From positions 1-64,000 of the forward strand of contig NZ_JBINJF010000016.1 of the NCBI RefSeq assembly GCF_043951865.1: DNA of 64,000 bases, given 5' to 3'. Of this stretch, positions 8,621-17,159 are shown piece after piece. Both the position numbers and the translations under genes were made by a program. Within the stretch, counting starts at the first letter, position 1. Each line of letters starts with the position of its first letter. The notes below the pieces were generated by a model that was given only the letters and a program-made list of their open reading frames with translations, searched no databases and was not told the DNA's origin. The stretch comes from JAMQKA01 sp043951865. Its GTDB lineage: Bacteria > Bacteroidota > Rhodothermia > Balneolales > Balneolaceae.

Positions 8621-9955
8621 ATGGAAAACAGAATCAACAGGAAAGATTTCTTGAAAACGTCGGCGGTGACAGGTCTGGGGTTGTCGATGGCCCCCTTTTC
8701 AATACTCAGGGGACAGGATGACCGGACGATATCACTGGGATTTATGGGGGTGGGTTCCCGTGGCACCAGTCACCTGCGAGGCATGTTGCAGCGGGACGAT
8801 GTACAGGTCAACGCCATCCTGGATCCGAACGAGGAGAATCTAAACCGGGCGCTCAAGATGGTAGAGGAGGCCGGACAGGAGCGTCCTGATGGATATTCGA
8901 ATAAAGAGGAGTATAACGACCTTTGCCAGCGAGACGACCTCGACGGAGTCATTATCGCTTCCCCGTGGGTGTATCATACCCGGCAGGCGGTAGCGGCCAT
9001 GAAAAATGGGAAATATGCCGGGGTAGAAGTCCCGGCCGCCCTGACAATCGAAGACTGCTGGGAGCTGGTTCACACTTCGGAGCGAACCGGCATGCCCTGC
9101 ATGATGCTGGAAAATGTGTGTTACCGCCGCGATGTGATGGCCGTGCTGAATATGGTGCGGGAGGGACTATTCGGAGAGATGATTCACGCCCGGTGTGGGT
9201 ACCAGCACGATTTGACCCCTTTCATCTTTAATGAAGATCTGGAATTTGGGCCGGGAACCGGCAGCGTATCCAGCTGGAGGACCAAGCATTACACAAAACG
9301 TAATGGCGACCACTATCCCACCCACGGGATCGGCCCGGTGGCCCACTGGCTCGATATCAACCGCGGAAACCGGTTCGTGAAGCTAACCTCGCATGCAACC
9401 AAGTCGCGCGGACTGGAAAGCCACATAAAATATTACGGGGGAGAGGATCATCCGAATGCCGATGTGGAGTGGAAAACCGGTGATATTATCACAACGACCA
9501 TTACTACGGCAGAGGGAGAGACCATTATCGTGACGCTGGATACCACGCTTCCGCGCCCCTATTCCCTTGGATTCAGGGCACAGGGTACGAACGGCTTGTG
9601 GGAGCTCGAACGCGATGCAGTACATATCCGGGGGCGGAGCGAAGCCCACAGATGGGAGGAATTCGATAAATACCAGGATGAGTTTGATGCCGACCTCTGG
9701 AAACGGCTGGAGCAGGAGGCGGAGGGTTCCGGACACGGCGGGATGGATTACTTTGTAAGAAATGCCTTCGTAGAATCAATAAAACGGCAGGCCTCCACCC
9801 CGCAGGATGTTTATGATGCGGCGGCCTGGAGTGTAATACTTCCGCTCTCCGAAAATTCTATCGCCGCAGGCGGATCTCCCGTTGAGTTTCCCGACTTTAC
9901 CAGTGGACAGTGGATTAACAACAAACGAATATTCGATCCCAACGGGGAATATTAA
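8621..9955 (+). CDS. GH109-type alpha-N-acetylgalactosaminidase (Gfo/Idh/MocA fold)
   Basis: A 444-residue protein when started at ATG 8621; an in-frame TTG at 8612 is a less likely start. It opens with a Tat-like signal (NRKDFLK, then a hydrophobic stretch). It has a Rossmann motif GFMGVGSRGTSHLRG and the strongly GH109-like segments MLENVCYRRDVMAVLNMVR, YPTHGIGPVAHWLDINRGN and GETIIVTLDTTLPRPYSLG. GH109 enzymes use a tightly bound NAD to hydrolyse terminal alpha-GalNAc, for example from blood-group A or mucin chains. The protein is exported and lies 194 bases after a sulfatase, in the same direction. Its product GalNAc would feed the agaS operon. A plain dehydrogenase is the alternative, but the motif match to GH109 is close. 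Confidence 0.84.
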   Translation: MENRINRKDFLKTSAVTGLGLSMAPFSILRGQDDRTISLGFMGVGSRGTSHLRGMLQRDDVQVNAILDPNEENLNRALKMVEEAGQERPDGYSNKEEYNDLCQRDDLDGVIIASPWVYHTRQAVAAMKNGKYAGVEVPAALTIEDCWELVHTSERTGMPCMMLENVCYRRDVMAVLNMVREGLFGEMIHARCGYQHDLTPFIFNEDLEFGPGTGSVSSWRTKHYTKRNGDHYPTHGIGPVAHWLDINRGNRFVKLTSHATKSRGLESHIKYYGGEDHPNADVEWKTGDIITTTITTAEGETIIVTLDTTLPRPYSLGFRAQGTNGLWELERDAVHIRGRSEAHRWEEFDKYQDEFDADLWKRLEQEAEGSGHGGMDYFVRNAFVESIKRQASTPQDVYDAAAWSVILPLSENSIAAGGSPVEFPDFTSGQWINNKRIFDPNGEY

Positions 9956-10277
9956 TATCAGATCGGGCTATCTGTGAAGTAGTTCAGGGAAGGACTCCGA
10001 TCCCCCTTGTTAGTAAAAATAAAAATGTCAATGCCAGTGCCACATGCAGTTCATGTGGCCAGAATCGTCCTATAGCTTTTCAAAATGGTTGGAAATTGCT
10101 ACCATCAAGCGGTATCAATATATAGGTATGATTAGTAAATATTGCGGATGTAATTTTTCAATTGAGTAGCTATAGTTTGCCATATGCTACAAACGAAGCA
10201 GGCTTGTTACAACCTGTTGGGGGAGATCCCGATACAGACATGTTCCAGAAAATAATCTCAAACAACCAATTGTCTCT
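9956..10277. other. Intergenic spacer before nagB-lmbE
   Basis: A 322-base AT-rich spacer. It contains one clear hairpin at 10039-10059, listed separately, and otherwise presumed promoter sequence for the NagB-LmbE gene. No open frame with conserved features was seen. Confidence 0.5.
10039..10059. terminator. Stem-loop downstream of the GH109 gene
   Basis: A perfect 8-base stem (GCCACATG ... CATGTGGC) with a 5-base loop lies 84 bases after the GH109 stop codon. There is no T-run after it on the plus strand. An A-rich stretch precedes it, so it could act weakly on the other strand or simply protect mRNA 3' ends. Confidence 0.35.
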
Positions 10278-12242
10278 ATGAAGCGTAAAAAAAACGTAGA
10301 ATCATTGAATCCGAATGCCGATTTTTCTTTTTACGATGAGCGGGAGAAGGTGACGTATCACGAGCAGATTCCCACCCAGATCTTTGGTGATGCCGGGGAA
10401 GCATCTAAAATGGTGGCCATGGAAATTGCCGATTTGATTCGCACTCGCAACGAAAATGACGAAACTACCGTGCTGGGACTGGCAACCGGGTCAACCCCGA
10501 CACAGGTGTATGACGAACTGGTACGACTGCACCGGGAGGAGGGGTTGAGTTTTGCCAATGTTGTTACATTCAACCTCGACGAATACTATCCCATGCAGCC
10601 CAATTCTCTGCAGAGCTACGTGCGTTTTATGAATGAGCACCTGTTTAATCATATCGATATTCCGGAAGACCAGGTGCACATACCGGACGGAACGATTCCC
10701 GAAGACCAGATCACTTCATATTGCCAGCAATACGAAGAGGAGATTGTGGAAGCCGGTGGAATCGATATTCAGCTGCTGGGGATCGGGCGTACCGGTCATA
10801 TTGGCTTCAATGAGCCGGGATCGCGGCCCGACTCCCGCACCCGCCTGATTACGCTTGACAAGATCACCCGGCGCGATGCCGCCAGCGACTTCTTCGGGGA
10901 GGAATATGTACCCCGCCGCGCGATCACCATGGGAATCGGTACCATCCTGGATGCAGACAGAATTTTTCTGATGGCCTGGGGAGAAGGAAAAGCTCCCATT
11001 ATCCGGGAAGCGGTGGAAGGACCCGTCAAGGAAAGTGTGCCGGCTACATACCTGCAGAACCATGACAATACAACGGTGGTCCTCGACCGCGCCTCCAGTG
11101 CCGAACTGACGCGTTCGAAAACTCCCTGGCTGCTCGGGGTATGCGACTGGGACGACAAGCTGATGCGCCGCGCCGTGGTATGGTTGTGCCAGCAGGTGGA
11201 TAAACCGGTGTTGAAACTGACCGATGAGGATTACAACGAGCACGGCATGGGCGACCTGATAACCCAGTACGGTCCGGCCTACAATATCAATCTGAAGGTG
11301 TTCAACGAGCTTCAGCACACCATAACTGGCTGGCCGGGAGGCAAGCCCAACGCCGACGATACCAACCGCCCGGAGCGAAAATCTCCCTTCCCCAAACGGG
11401 CGCTTATTTTCAGTCCCCACCCCGATGATGATGTCATCTCCATGGGCGGTACGCTGATTCGTCTGGCCGAGCACGGCCACGAGGTGCATGTCGCCTACCA
11501 GGTGTCCGGAAATATTGCGGTATTCGACGACGATGTGATCCGTTTTGCCGATTTTGTCTCGGAATACCAGGAGCTGTTCGGGATGGATCAGGAGCCGGCC
11601 GAGTCGATGCTCTCGGAGATCAGGAACTTCCTGAACAACAAGGAGCCGGGGCAGGTAGACTCCGAAGAGGTCCAGCAAATAAAGGGACTGATACGTCGGG
11701 GAGAGGCCAAGGCGGCCGCCCGCTACTGCGGAGTGCCCGAAGATCATCTCCACTTTTTGGATATGCCGTTCTATGAGACGGGTCGTGTAAAGAAAAAGCC
11801 GCTCTCCCAGGATGATGTTGATATCGTTGTGGAGCTGCTGAGGGAGGTAAAACCGAACCAGATCTATGCTGCGGGCGACCTTTCCGATCCGCATGGAACC
11901 CACCGGGTATGCCTGAAGGCGATATTCCAGGCGCTTGAGGCGTGCCGGGGGGATGACTGGATCGACGACTGCTACGTATGGCTGTACCGCGGAGCCTGGC
12001 AGGAGTGGGATATCAACGATATTGAGATGGCCGTACCGCTGAGTCCGCAAGAGCTGGCCAAAAAGCGAAAGGCTATTTTCAAACACCAGTCGCAAAAAGA
12101 TCGCCCGCTGTTTCCCGGGGCCGATGAACGGGAGTTTTGGCAGCGTTCGGAGTCGCGAAACCGAAATACCGCCAAACTTTATGACCAGCTGGGACTGGCC
12201 GAGTATGAGGCGATAGAGGCTTTTGTGCGGTATCAGCTGTAG
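10278..12242 (+). CDS. nagB: Glucosamine-6-phosphate deaminase fused to a LmbE/PIG-L deacetylase domain
   Basis: A 654-residue two-domain protein. Residues about 30-300 are NagB: GLATGSTPTQVYDEL (about 67-81), TFNLDEYYPM (Asp101, the proton-relay position) and GIGRTGHIGFNEPGS (His174). Residues about 370-640 are a LmbE/PIG-L-type zinc deacetylase: FSPHPDDDVISMGGTL (His381, Asp383, Asp384) and DPHGTHRVC with the third ligand. NagB converts GlcN-6-P to fructose 6-phosphate and ammonia; LmbE proteins remove N-acetyl groups from amino sugars. This fusion is known in Bacteroidota. No NagA-type deacetylase is present in this window, so the LmbE half may supply that step; this is inference. No signal peptide, so it is cytoplasmic. 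Confidence 0.9.
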   Translation: MKRKKNVESLNPNADFSFYDEREKVTYHEQIPTQIFGDAGEASKMVAMEIADLIRTRNENDETTVLGLATGSTPTQVYDELVRLHREEGLSFANVVTFNLDEYYPMQPNSLQSYVRFMNEHLFNHIDIPEDQVHIPDGTIPEDQITSYCQQYEEEIVEAGGIDIQLLGIGRTGHIGFNEPGSRPDSRTRLITLDKITRRDAASDFFGEEYVPRRAITMGIGTILDADRIFLMAWGEGKAPIIREAVEGPVKESVPATYLQNHDNTTVVLDRASSAELTRSKTPWLLGVCDWDDKLMRRAVVWLCQQVDKPVLKLTDEDYNEHGMGDLITQYGPAYNINLKVFNELQHTITGWPGGKPNADDTNRPERKSPFPKRALIFSPHPDDDVISMGGTLIRLAEHGHEVHVAYQVSGNIAVFDDDVIRFADFVSEYQELFGMDQEPAESMLSEIRNFLNNKEPGQVDSEEVQQIKGLIRRGEAKAAARYCGVPEDHLHFLDMPFYETGRVKKKPLSQDDVDIVVELLREVKPNQIYAAGDLSDPHGTHRVCLKAIFQALEACRGDDWIDDCYVWLYRGAWQEWDINDIEMAVPLSPQELAKKRKAIFKHQSQKDRPLFPGADEREFWQRSESRNRNTAKLYDQLGLAEYEAIEAFVRYQL

Positions 12243-12541
12243 GCCAATTCGGTGGCAGAAGCCGGATTTATCCCAACTTCCGGCAGCTATTATTTCCGGG
12301 GAGCTGGCCTGCATTGCTCCCCGAAAATATAAAAAGCCCCATTGTAGAACCACTATTTTTTGGGAGGTGGGGTACTGATCTTATTCCCCTTTTAAACGGA
12401 AGCACAACTCCCAAAAGAGGAATTGAGGGTTTGCAAAACCCTCATAAAATCATTCCTGTCAGTAAAATCTTTGCAAAACGTCGGGTTTTATCGCTTTTTG
12501 AACAAAACAAACAAATCACAGTGTAAAGTAAAACGATCGAG
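12243..12541. other. Intergenic spacer with family-A repeat and putative promoter of the M81 gene
   Basis: About 300 bases between nagB-lmbE and the M81 gene. It contains one copy of the dispersed family-A element (12341-12443). Right before the start codon it has AATCACAGTGTAAA (12514-12527) and TAAAACGA (12529-12536), which resemble words upstream of agaS. These may form a shared promoter or operator. Confidence 0.45.
12341..12443 (+). repeat. Family-A dispersed repeat, copy 1
   Basis: Copy 1 of a roughly 100-120 base element found five times in this window. It has a central region that pairs with itself in the better-preserved copies (GGGAGGTRGTTGTAC ... GTACAACTCCC) and ends in a hairpin, here GAGGGTTT-GCA-AAACCCTC at 12425-12443. 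This copy is diverged in its centre. It is oriented with both flanking genes. The 3' hairpin could slow RNA decay or aid termination. Confidence 0.65.
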
Positions 12542-14107
12542 ATGAAAAAAGTGTCCTACTTTTGGGCTTTACTGATTATAATCGCGGGATGCAGCGAATC
12601 AAGTGATAACAGGCAGCAGGAGGATCTGCCCCGTATCGCTATTGCGGGCCTAGCCATTGAATCAAGCACCTTTTCTCCCGCCGTTACCCATGAAGAGGCG
12701 TTCCACGCCCGGAGAGGAGATGACGTGTTCTCCTTTTATCCCTTTTTGGCCCCCGACTCGCTGAATCGAAAACGCGCCCACTGGATTCCGACCCTCAGGG
12801 GACATGCACTGCCGGGGGGCATAGTGACGAGGGAAGCGTACGAGTCGCTGGTAACAGAGACGCTTGACAGGCTCAGGGAGAACGGCCCTTATGACGGGCT
12901 GTTCTTCGATATTCACGGGGCGATGAGTGTGGTTGGTCTCGATGACCCGGAGGGAGATTTTATCACCAGGGTCCGGGAAGTTGTAGGGGAGGAAACCATT
13001 ATTTCAACCTCGATGGATCTGCATGGGAATGTCTCCAAACGGCTGGCCAGGAATACCGACCTTATTACCTGCTACAGGATGGCTCCGCATGAAGATGCGC
13101 TGGAGTCGAAAAAACGGGCGGTGGAAAATCTGCTGGAGAGGATCGAGAGTGGAAAAGGCAAGCCCGAATATAAAGCGTGGATTCCGGTGCCGATACTGCT
13201 GCCGGGTGAAAAAACAAGTACGAGAGTGGATCCCGCAAAAAGTTTATATGCGAAAGTCGCCCCGGCAGCCAACCAGGAAGGAGTAATCGATGCAGCTATC
13301 TGGGTGGGATACGCCTGGGCGGACGAACCTCGTAATCATGCCGCGGTCATGGTTACCGGGGATGACAGGGAAAAAGTGACAAGTACCGCTGAAGAACTCG
13401 CCACCAGTTTTTGGGAGGTGCGGGATGAATTTGAATTTATCGCTCCCACGGCATCCCTCCAGAAAAGCCTGGACAAGGCTATTGCCAGTGATAAGAGCCC
13501 CTTCTTCATCAGTGATATGGGAGATAATCCAACTGCCGGGGGCGCCGGGGATGTAACGTGGACGTTGAGAAGAATTTTGGAACGACCTGAGTTCAAGTCG
13601 GCAGACGGCCCTTCCCTGATATATGCCTCCTTACCGGGACCGAAATTGGTGGAGCAAGCCGTGCAGGTGGGCGTGGGGGGCGAAGTCAGCGCATATGCCG
13701 GGGCTCAGGTAGATGACCGGTTTTCTCCCCCGATACAACTTACCGGGACCGTAACGGCGATTGAACACGGCGACCGGGATGCTGAAACGGAAGTGGTGGT
13801 AAAAATTGGCAGCGTAAATGTGATCGTAACCAAGAAGCGGAAGCCGTATCATCATGAGGATGATTTTACGCGCCTCGGACTCAATCCCCGGGAAACCGAT
13901 GTTGTGGTCGTCAAGATCGGGTACCTGGTTCCGGAGTTATACGAGATGCAGGAGGGTTGGATCATGGCATTGACACCCGGCGGGGTGGATCAGGACCTGG
14001 AACGGCTGAATTATGAGAGAATTCAAAGGCCGATGTTCCCACTGGACGAAGACATGGAGGATCCCAACCTGGAAGCTCGGTTGATACCTGCTTCGGATGA
14101 ATTATAG
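12542..14107 (+). CDS. M81-family (MlrC-like) metallopeptidase lipoprotein
   Basis: A 521-residue protein beginning with a lipoprotein signal (LLIIIAGCSES, Cys about 17). It has the two-part MlrC architecture. An N-terminal DUF1485-like domain carries FDIHGAMSV and SMDLHGNVS, the conserved Asp/His sites thought to bind metal. The C-terminal MlrC_C part has SDMGDNPTAGGAGDVTW and a VVVKIGYLVPE segment. M81 proteins are named for microcystin-linear-peptide hydrolysis, but most are uncharacterised and sit in catabolic clusters. A lipoprotein version would act in the periplasm. It lies between nagB-lmbE and the BadF-type kinase, so a role in trimming peptide or amide groups on the glycan or glycopeptide is possible but unproven. 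Confidence 0.85.
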   Translation: MKKVSYFWALLIIIAGCSESSDNRQQEDLPRIAIAGLAIESSTFSPAVTHEEAFHARRGDDVFSFYPFLAPDSLNRKRAHWIPTLRGHALPGGIVTREAYESLVTETLDRLRENGPYDGLFFDIHGAMSVVGLDDPEGDFITRVREVVGEETIISTSMDLHGNVSKRLARNTDLITCYRMAPHEDALESKKRAVENLLERIESGKGKPEYKAWIPVPILLPGEKTSTRVDPAKSLYAKVAPAANQEGVIDAAIWVGYAWADEPRNHAAVMVTGDDREKVTSTAEELATSFWEVRDEFEFIAPTASLQKSLDKAIASDKSPFFISDMGDNPTAGGAGDVTWTLRRILERPEFKSADGPSLIYASLPGPKLVEQAVQVGVGGEVSAYAGAQVDDRFSPPIQLTGTVTAIEHGDRDAETEVVVKIGSVNVIVTKKRKPYHHEDDFTRLGLNPRETDVVVVKIGYLVPELYEMQEGWIMALTPGGVDQDLERLNYERIQRPMFPLDEDMEDPNLEARLIPASDEL

Positions 14108-14153
14108 ACAGAATCAGGTTCAATCCGGCTACCGGCGGCTGTTGGTGTCATTT

Positions 14154-14993
14154 TTATTGCGTGTGGAACTCAATCAGCCGCTGCATGGGGCGCTGTATGA
14201 ATTTCCCGGGCGTCAGGTCGTACGAGGTGAGAAGCCTTGAGATCATACCGCGGTAGGCATGCCCCAGGGACCCGATGAAGTGTATCTGATAATCTTCGGG
14301 CGATTCATATTTCAGAATAATACGCTCAATAAATTCCCTGAAGCCGGACTCCAGCATCGATTGTACATATGGATGTCCGCGATTCTCACCGAGAAATGAG
14401 CTAAAAGAGGCCACGTAACGACTGGATTGCTCGTTGTGATATATCCCTTCTACAATCAATTCCAGGTCCATTTCGTACTCCTGTTCAAGCGTTGTTTTGA
14501 GATCAGCGGGCAGCTCATCCCTGTAGTAGCGATTCAGCAGTTGCTGCCCGAAGAAACCGGCACTCCCTTCATCTCCCAGGATATAGCCGAGGGAGGGGAT
14601 CTGCTGCACAATGCGGGTTCCGTCGTAACGGCAGGAATTCGATCCGGTCCCCAAAATGCTGACAATACCCGGTTGGTCGAAACAGCAGGCGCGTGCGGCT
14701 CCCAGAAGATCTTCATGAACCTCGGCCCGCACGCCCGGGAAAACCTGATTCAGGGCCTTCTCCATACCGGTAATTTTTTCCGGGGAATCGCAGCCGGATC
14801 CATAAAAGAGGATGCACTCGACCGCATGCTCCCTGAGACTGGGTCTTAAGCCGCTCCGAAGTACCGACTTGATGCTTTCCGTTGAATGGAAATAGGGATT
14901 CAGTCCCTCTGTCTTGTATCGCTGAACGGTTCCTCCCGCCAGGAGGGCCCAGTCCGTTTTTGTAGAACCACTATCTGCAATTAATACACTCAT
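14154..14993 (-). CDS. BadF/BadG-type N-acetylhexosamine kinase
   Basis: A 279-residue ASKHA-fold kinase of the type annotated as N-acetylglucosamine kinase in Bacteroidota. It starts with the phosphate-1 loop IADSGSTKTDWAL (residues 5-17). It has a phosphate-2/adenosine segment SILGTGSNSC and the family stretch GYILGDEGSAGFFGQQLL. Such kinases phosphorylate GlcNAc, or related amino sugars, at O6 with ATP. In this locus it would link the AGE epimerase product GlcNAc to NagB-LmbE. It might also phosphorylate GalNAc for the AgaS branch. It is convergent with the M81 gene and divergent from the SGNH esterase, only 48 bases away. Substrate is inferred from context. Confidence 0.83.
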   Translation of the reverse strand: MSVLIADSGSTKTDWALLAGGTVQRYKTEGLNPYFHSTESIKSVLRSGLRPSLREHAVECILFYGSGCDSPEKITGMEKALNQVFPGVRAEVHEDLLGAARACCFDQPGIVSILGTGSNSCRYDGTRIVQQIPSLGYILGDEGSAGFFGQQLLNRYYRDELPADLKTTLEQEYEMDLELIVEGIYHNEQSSRYVASFSSFLGENRGHPYVQSMLESGFREFIERIILKYESPEDYQIHFIGSLGHAYRGMISRLLTSYDLTPGKFIQRPMQRLIEFHTQ

Positions 14994-15041
14994 TGATTAT
15001 TATTCATTTTTAATTCAAACCTGCATTCAAACAGCACGATT

Positions 15042-15728
15042 ATGAGACTCAAATATAGAGGTACGGTTTTCTGTGTCGTACTTTTCGCATTTTTAATGAC
15101 CGACAGTCACGCTCAATCGACCGAAAAAAAGCCGGATTTCGGAGCATACTACTACCACAAAAAGACGCTTTTTGAGCATCTTCCCAATGCGGAGAACGAG
15201 ATTATATTTCTGGGAGACAGTATCACCGACGGAAACGAGTGGGCTGAGCTGTTCGGCAGCCCTAGGCTGAAAAATCGGGGAATCTCCGGCGATGTGACGG
15301 ATGGCATCCTGTATCGTCTTTCGGAGGTTACTGAATCCAGTCCCGCCCAGGTGTTTATCATGATAGGCGTAAATGATCTGGCTCGCGGAATTCCGGTTGA
15401 AACGGTTATTTCCAACTATGAGAAAATTCTTGACCGAATTCGGCGTGAAACGCCCCGCACGGAAATCTATGTCCAAAGTATTTTGCCGGTAAATGACGAG
15501 TTTTCCCAGTTTTCTTCTCATACTGATAAAACCCCGCAAATTAAAGAGGCCAATAGCCGCCTGGCGGCGCTGGCCCGGGAAAAGGAAGCCATTTTTATCA
15601 ACCTTTTTGATGATTTCAGCACAGGCGAAGACAAACTTAATCCCGATTATACCGAAGATGGCCTCCATTTAAATGGTCAGGGATATGTGGTTTGGAAATC
15701 GGTTGTTGATTCGCATCTGGATCTGTGA
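15042..15728 (+). CDS. Exported SGNH/GDSL esterase, possible sialate or glycan O-acetylesterase
   Basis: A 228-residue secreted protein with a signal peptide ending near DSHAQ (about 25-29). SGNH block I is IIFLGDSITDG (catalytic Ser). Block III is MIGVNDLARG (Asn). The C-terminal block V is DGLHLNGQGY with the catalytic Asp and His. The family removes acyl groups from sugars or lipids. The locus has a sialidase, a sialate lyase and a mutarotase-transporter, so 9-O-acetyl sialate or O-acetyl GlcNAc esters are reasonable substrates. It is the size of single-domain platelet-activating-factor acetylhydrolase-like esterases. It runs divergent from the BadF-type kinase and convergent with the AGE epimerase, whose stop is 11 bases away. 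Confidence 0.83.
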   Translation: MRLKYRGTVFCVVLFAFLMTDSHAQSTEKKPDFGAYYYHKKTLFEHLPNAENEIIFLGDSITDGNEWAELFGSPRLKNRGISGDVTDGILYRLSEVTESSPAQVFIMIGVNDLARGIPVETVISNYEKILDRIRRETPRTEIYVQSILPVNDEFSQFSSHTDKTPQIKEANSRLAALAREKEAIFINLFDDFSTGEDKLNPDYTEDGLHLNGQGYVVWKSVVDSHLDL

Positions 15729-15739
15729 TTTCGGATTAC

Positions 15740-16921
15740 TCAATATTGCTTGGTCAGCGCTTCGAATGTATGCCAGCACTCGTACATCGCCCGGGGTACA
15801 TGAAAACACCCTTTCCACTTGCTGCCCTTTAGCGTGGTATAGCGTTCGCCCCGGCGGTTCAGGTATCCGAACCATTCGCCCTGCTCTGCGTCGGAAAAAC
15901 GGGACCAGCTGTACTCGTGGACTTGGTCATACCATTCCAGGCATTCTTCCCGACCGGTCAAAAGGTATCCCCTGGAAAGGGAAATAAGGGTTTCAAGATG
16001 AACCCACCACAGCTTCTGGGTCCACTCCAGTTGCAGGGGAGGGTGCCCCTCGGCGTCGAGAAAATAATAGATCCCGCCATATTTGTCATCCCATCCAAAA
16101 TCGAGCAGCTGCAGCGTTCGGTCTGTAGCCCGTTCAATCAGCGACTGGTCCTTGCGGCGCCGGCCGATCTCCATGATAAACCACATCGCCTCGATGCCGT
16201 GTCCCGGGTTGACCAGGCGACCCTCGTAGCTGTCGGACCAGCTGCCGTCTTGCAGCACATGCTCGCGGATAATTTTTTTGTCCGAATCCCAGAATACCTC
16301 CATCACCTCGTGAATGCACCGGTCGAGTGTTTTTTCCACTTCCCCGGTGTCCAATGCTTCTTCCATCTCAAGGGTGAGCACACTCAGTATCATCGGCAGG
16401 GCAAATCCTTTGAGGGGACGGGTACCCGGGACCGATTTCTCATACTGCCCCTTGGGATTATCCTGCCTGCGGAGAATATTCTGGTAGGTTTGAACCGCAA
16501 TTTCCCTGGCTTCTGTATCGCCCGAGGCCTTTCCGTAGGCCTGAAATCCCATCGCCGCAAAACAGTCCGAAAAAATATTGTAGGGTTGGATCAGGGGTTC
16601 TCCCCGGCGGGTGAGCGAGAAATACCAGTTCCCTTCGGTATCACGCCCGTGTTTTTTTAGAAACTCGTACCCGGTTCTGGCTATCTCCAGCCATCTTGGT
16701 CGCGATTCCACGCGGTTGTAGAGCATCGAAAATGTCCAGACCTGTCGTGCCTGCAGCCAGATGAATTTGTCGGTGTCGTAGACGGTTCCGTCCCGGTCGA
16801 GACAGCTGTAGTAGCCGCCATATTCTTCATCGATGGAATGATTTTCCCAGAAAGGGATCACGCTGTTTAGCAAGGTATCTTTGTAAAGCTGAGCTAATTC
16901 GGTAAATGTCTGTTTTGGCAT
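15740..16921 (-). CDS. N-acylglucosamine 2-epimerase (AGE family)
   Basis: A 393-residue (alpha/alpha)6-barrel enzyme. Typical AGE segments are FWENHSIDEEYGGYYSCLD (about 25-43), FIWLQARQVWTFSMLYN, a central NPGHGIEAMWFIMEIGRR with a catalytic His, and CFHVPRAMYEC near the C-terminus with another conserved His. AGE enzymes interconvert ManNAc and GlcNAc. Bacteroides sialate loci use this type of epimerase instead of NanE. Here it would act after the NanA-type lyase and before the BadF-type kinase. It sits on the minus strand after the NanM-symporter fusion gene, separated by a MITE-like element. Cellobiose 2-epimerase is a related alternative, but the context favours ManNAc/GlcNAc. No signal peptide. 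Confidence 0.86.
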   Translation of the reverse strand: MPKQTFTELAQLYKDTLLNSVIPFWENHSIDEEYGGYYSCLDRDGTVYDTDKFIWLQARQVWTFSMLYNRVESRPRWLEIARTGYEFLKKHGRDTEGNWYFSLTRRGEPLIQPYNIFSDCFAAMGFQAYGKASGDTEAREIAVQTYQNILRRQDNPKGQYEKSVPGTRPLKGFALPMILSVLTLEMEEALDTGEVEKTLDRCIHEVMEVFWDSDKKIIREHVLQDGSWSDSYEGRLVNPGHGIEAMWFIMEIGRRRKDQSLIERATDRTLQLLDFGWDDKYGGIYYFLDAEGHPPLQLEWTQKLWWVHLETLISLSRGYLLTGREECLEWYDQVHEYSWSRFSDAEQGEWFGYLNRRGERYTTLKGSKWKGCFHVPRAMYECWHTFEALTKQY

Positions 16922-16969
16922 AGTATTGATATCCGGATTTCAAATTTATCAGAGGGTATATCCAGCGAA

Positions 16970-17159
16970 CTGGCCCGCATTTCTCACCAGGAAATTGGTT
17001 TTTCAGCAAGGCGATTTGTCCTACAACGCAGCTGAAAGGCGAATTTCGCAGCCCATTACAGACTGTAATGATGATTTGGCAATAAAAAACGGTATAAGTT
17101 ATTGTCATCCATAAAGTTACATGATTTTGTCCAAAATACTCGTGAGAAATCCGGGCTAG
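16970..17159 (-). mobile_element. MITE-like element, family C copy 1
   Basis: A 190-base non-coding element bounded by imperfect inverted repeats. The left end is CTGGCCCGCATTTCTCACCA at 16970. The right end, read on the other strand, is CTAGCCCGGATTTCTCACGA from 17159. They match at 18 of 21 positions. The interior shares long stretches with the copies at 48696 and 53495 (for example CAGCTGCGTTG and CTGCCAAATTATCAT-like words) but lacks about 40 bases of the central hairpin. The TAG inside the right-end repeat is the stop codon of the mutarotase-symporter gene. No transposase is encoded. Confidence 0.7.

Noticed and set aside
10716..12353. A 545-codon open frame on the minus strand opposite nagB-lmbE
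   Set aside because: It is antisense to a gene with all catalytic motifs on the plus strand, has low-complexity composition and no recognisable domain; long antisense frames are expected from GC-biased codon use.
12314..12526. A 70-codon frame before the M81 gene
   Set aside because: It lies over a family-A repeat and is not matched by similar frames in the other copies.
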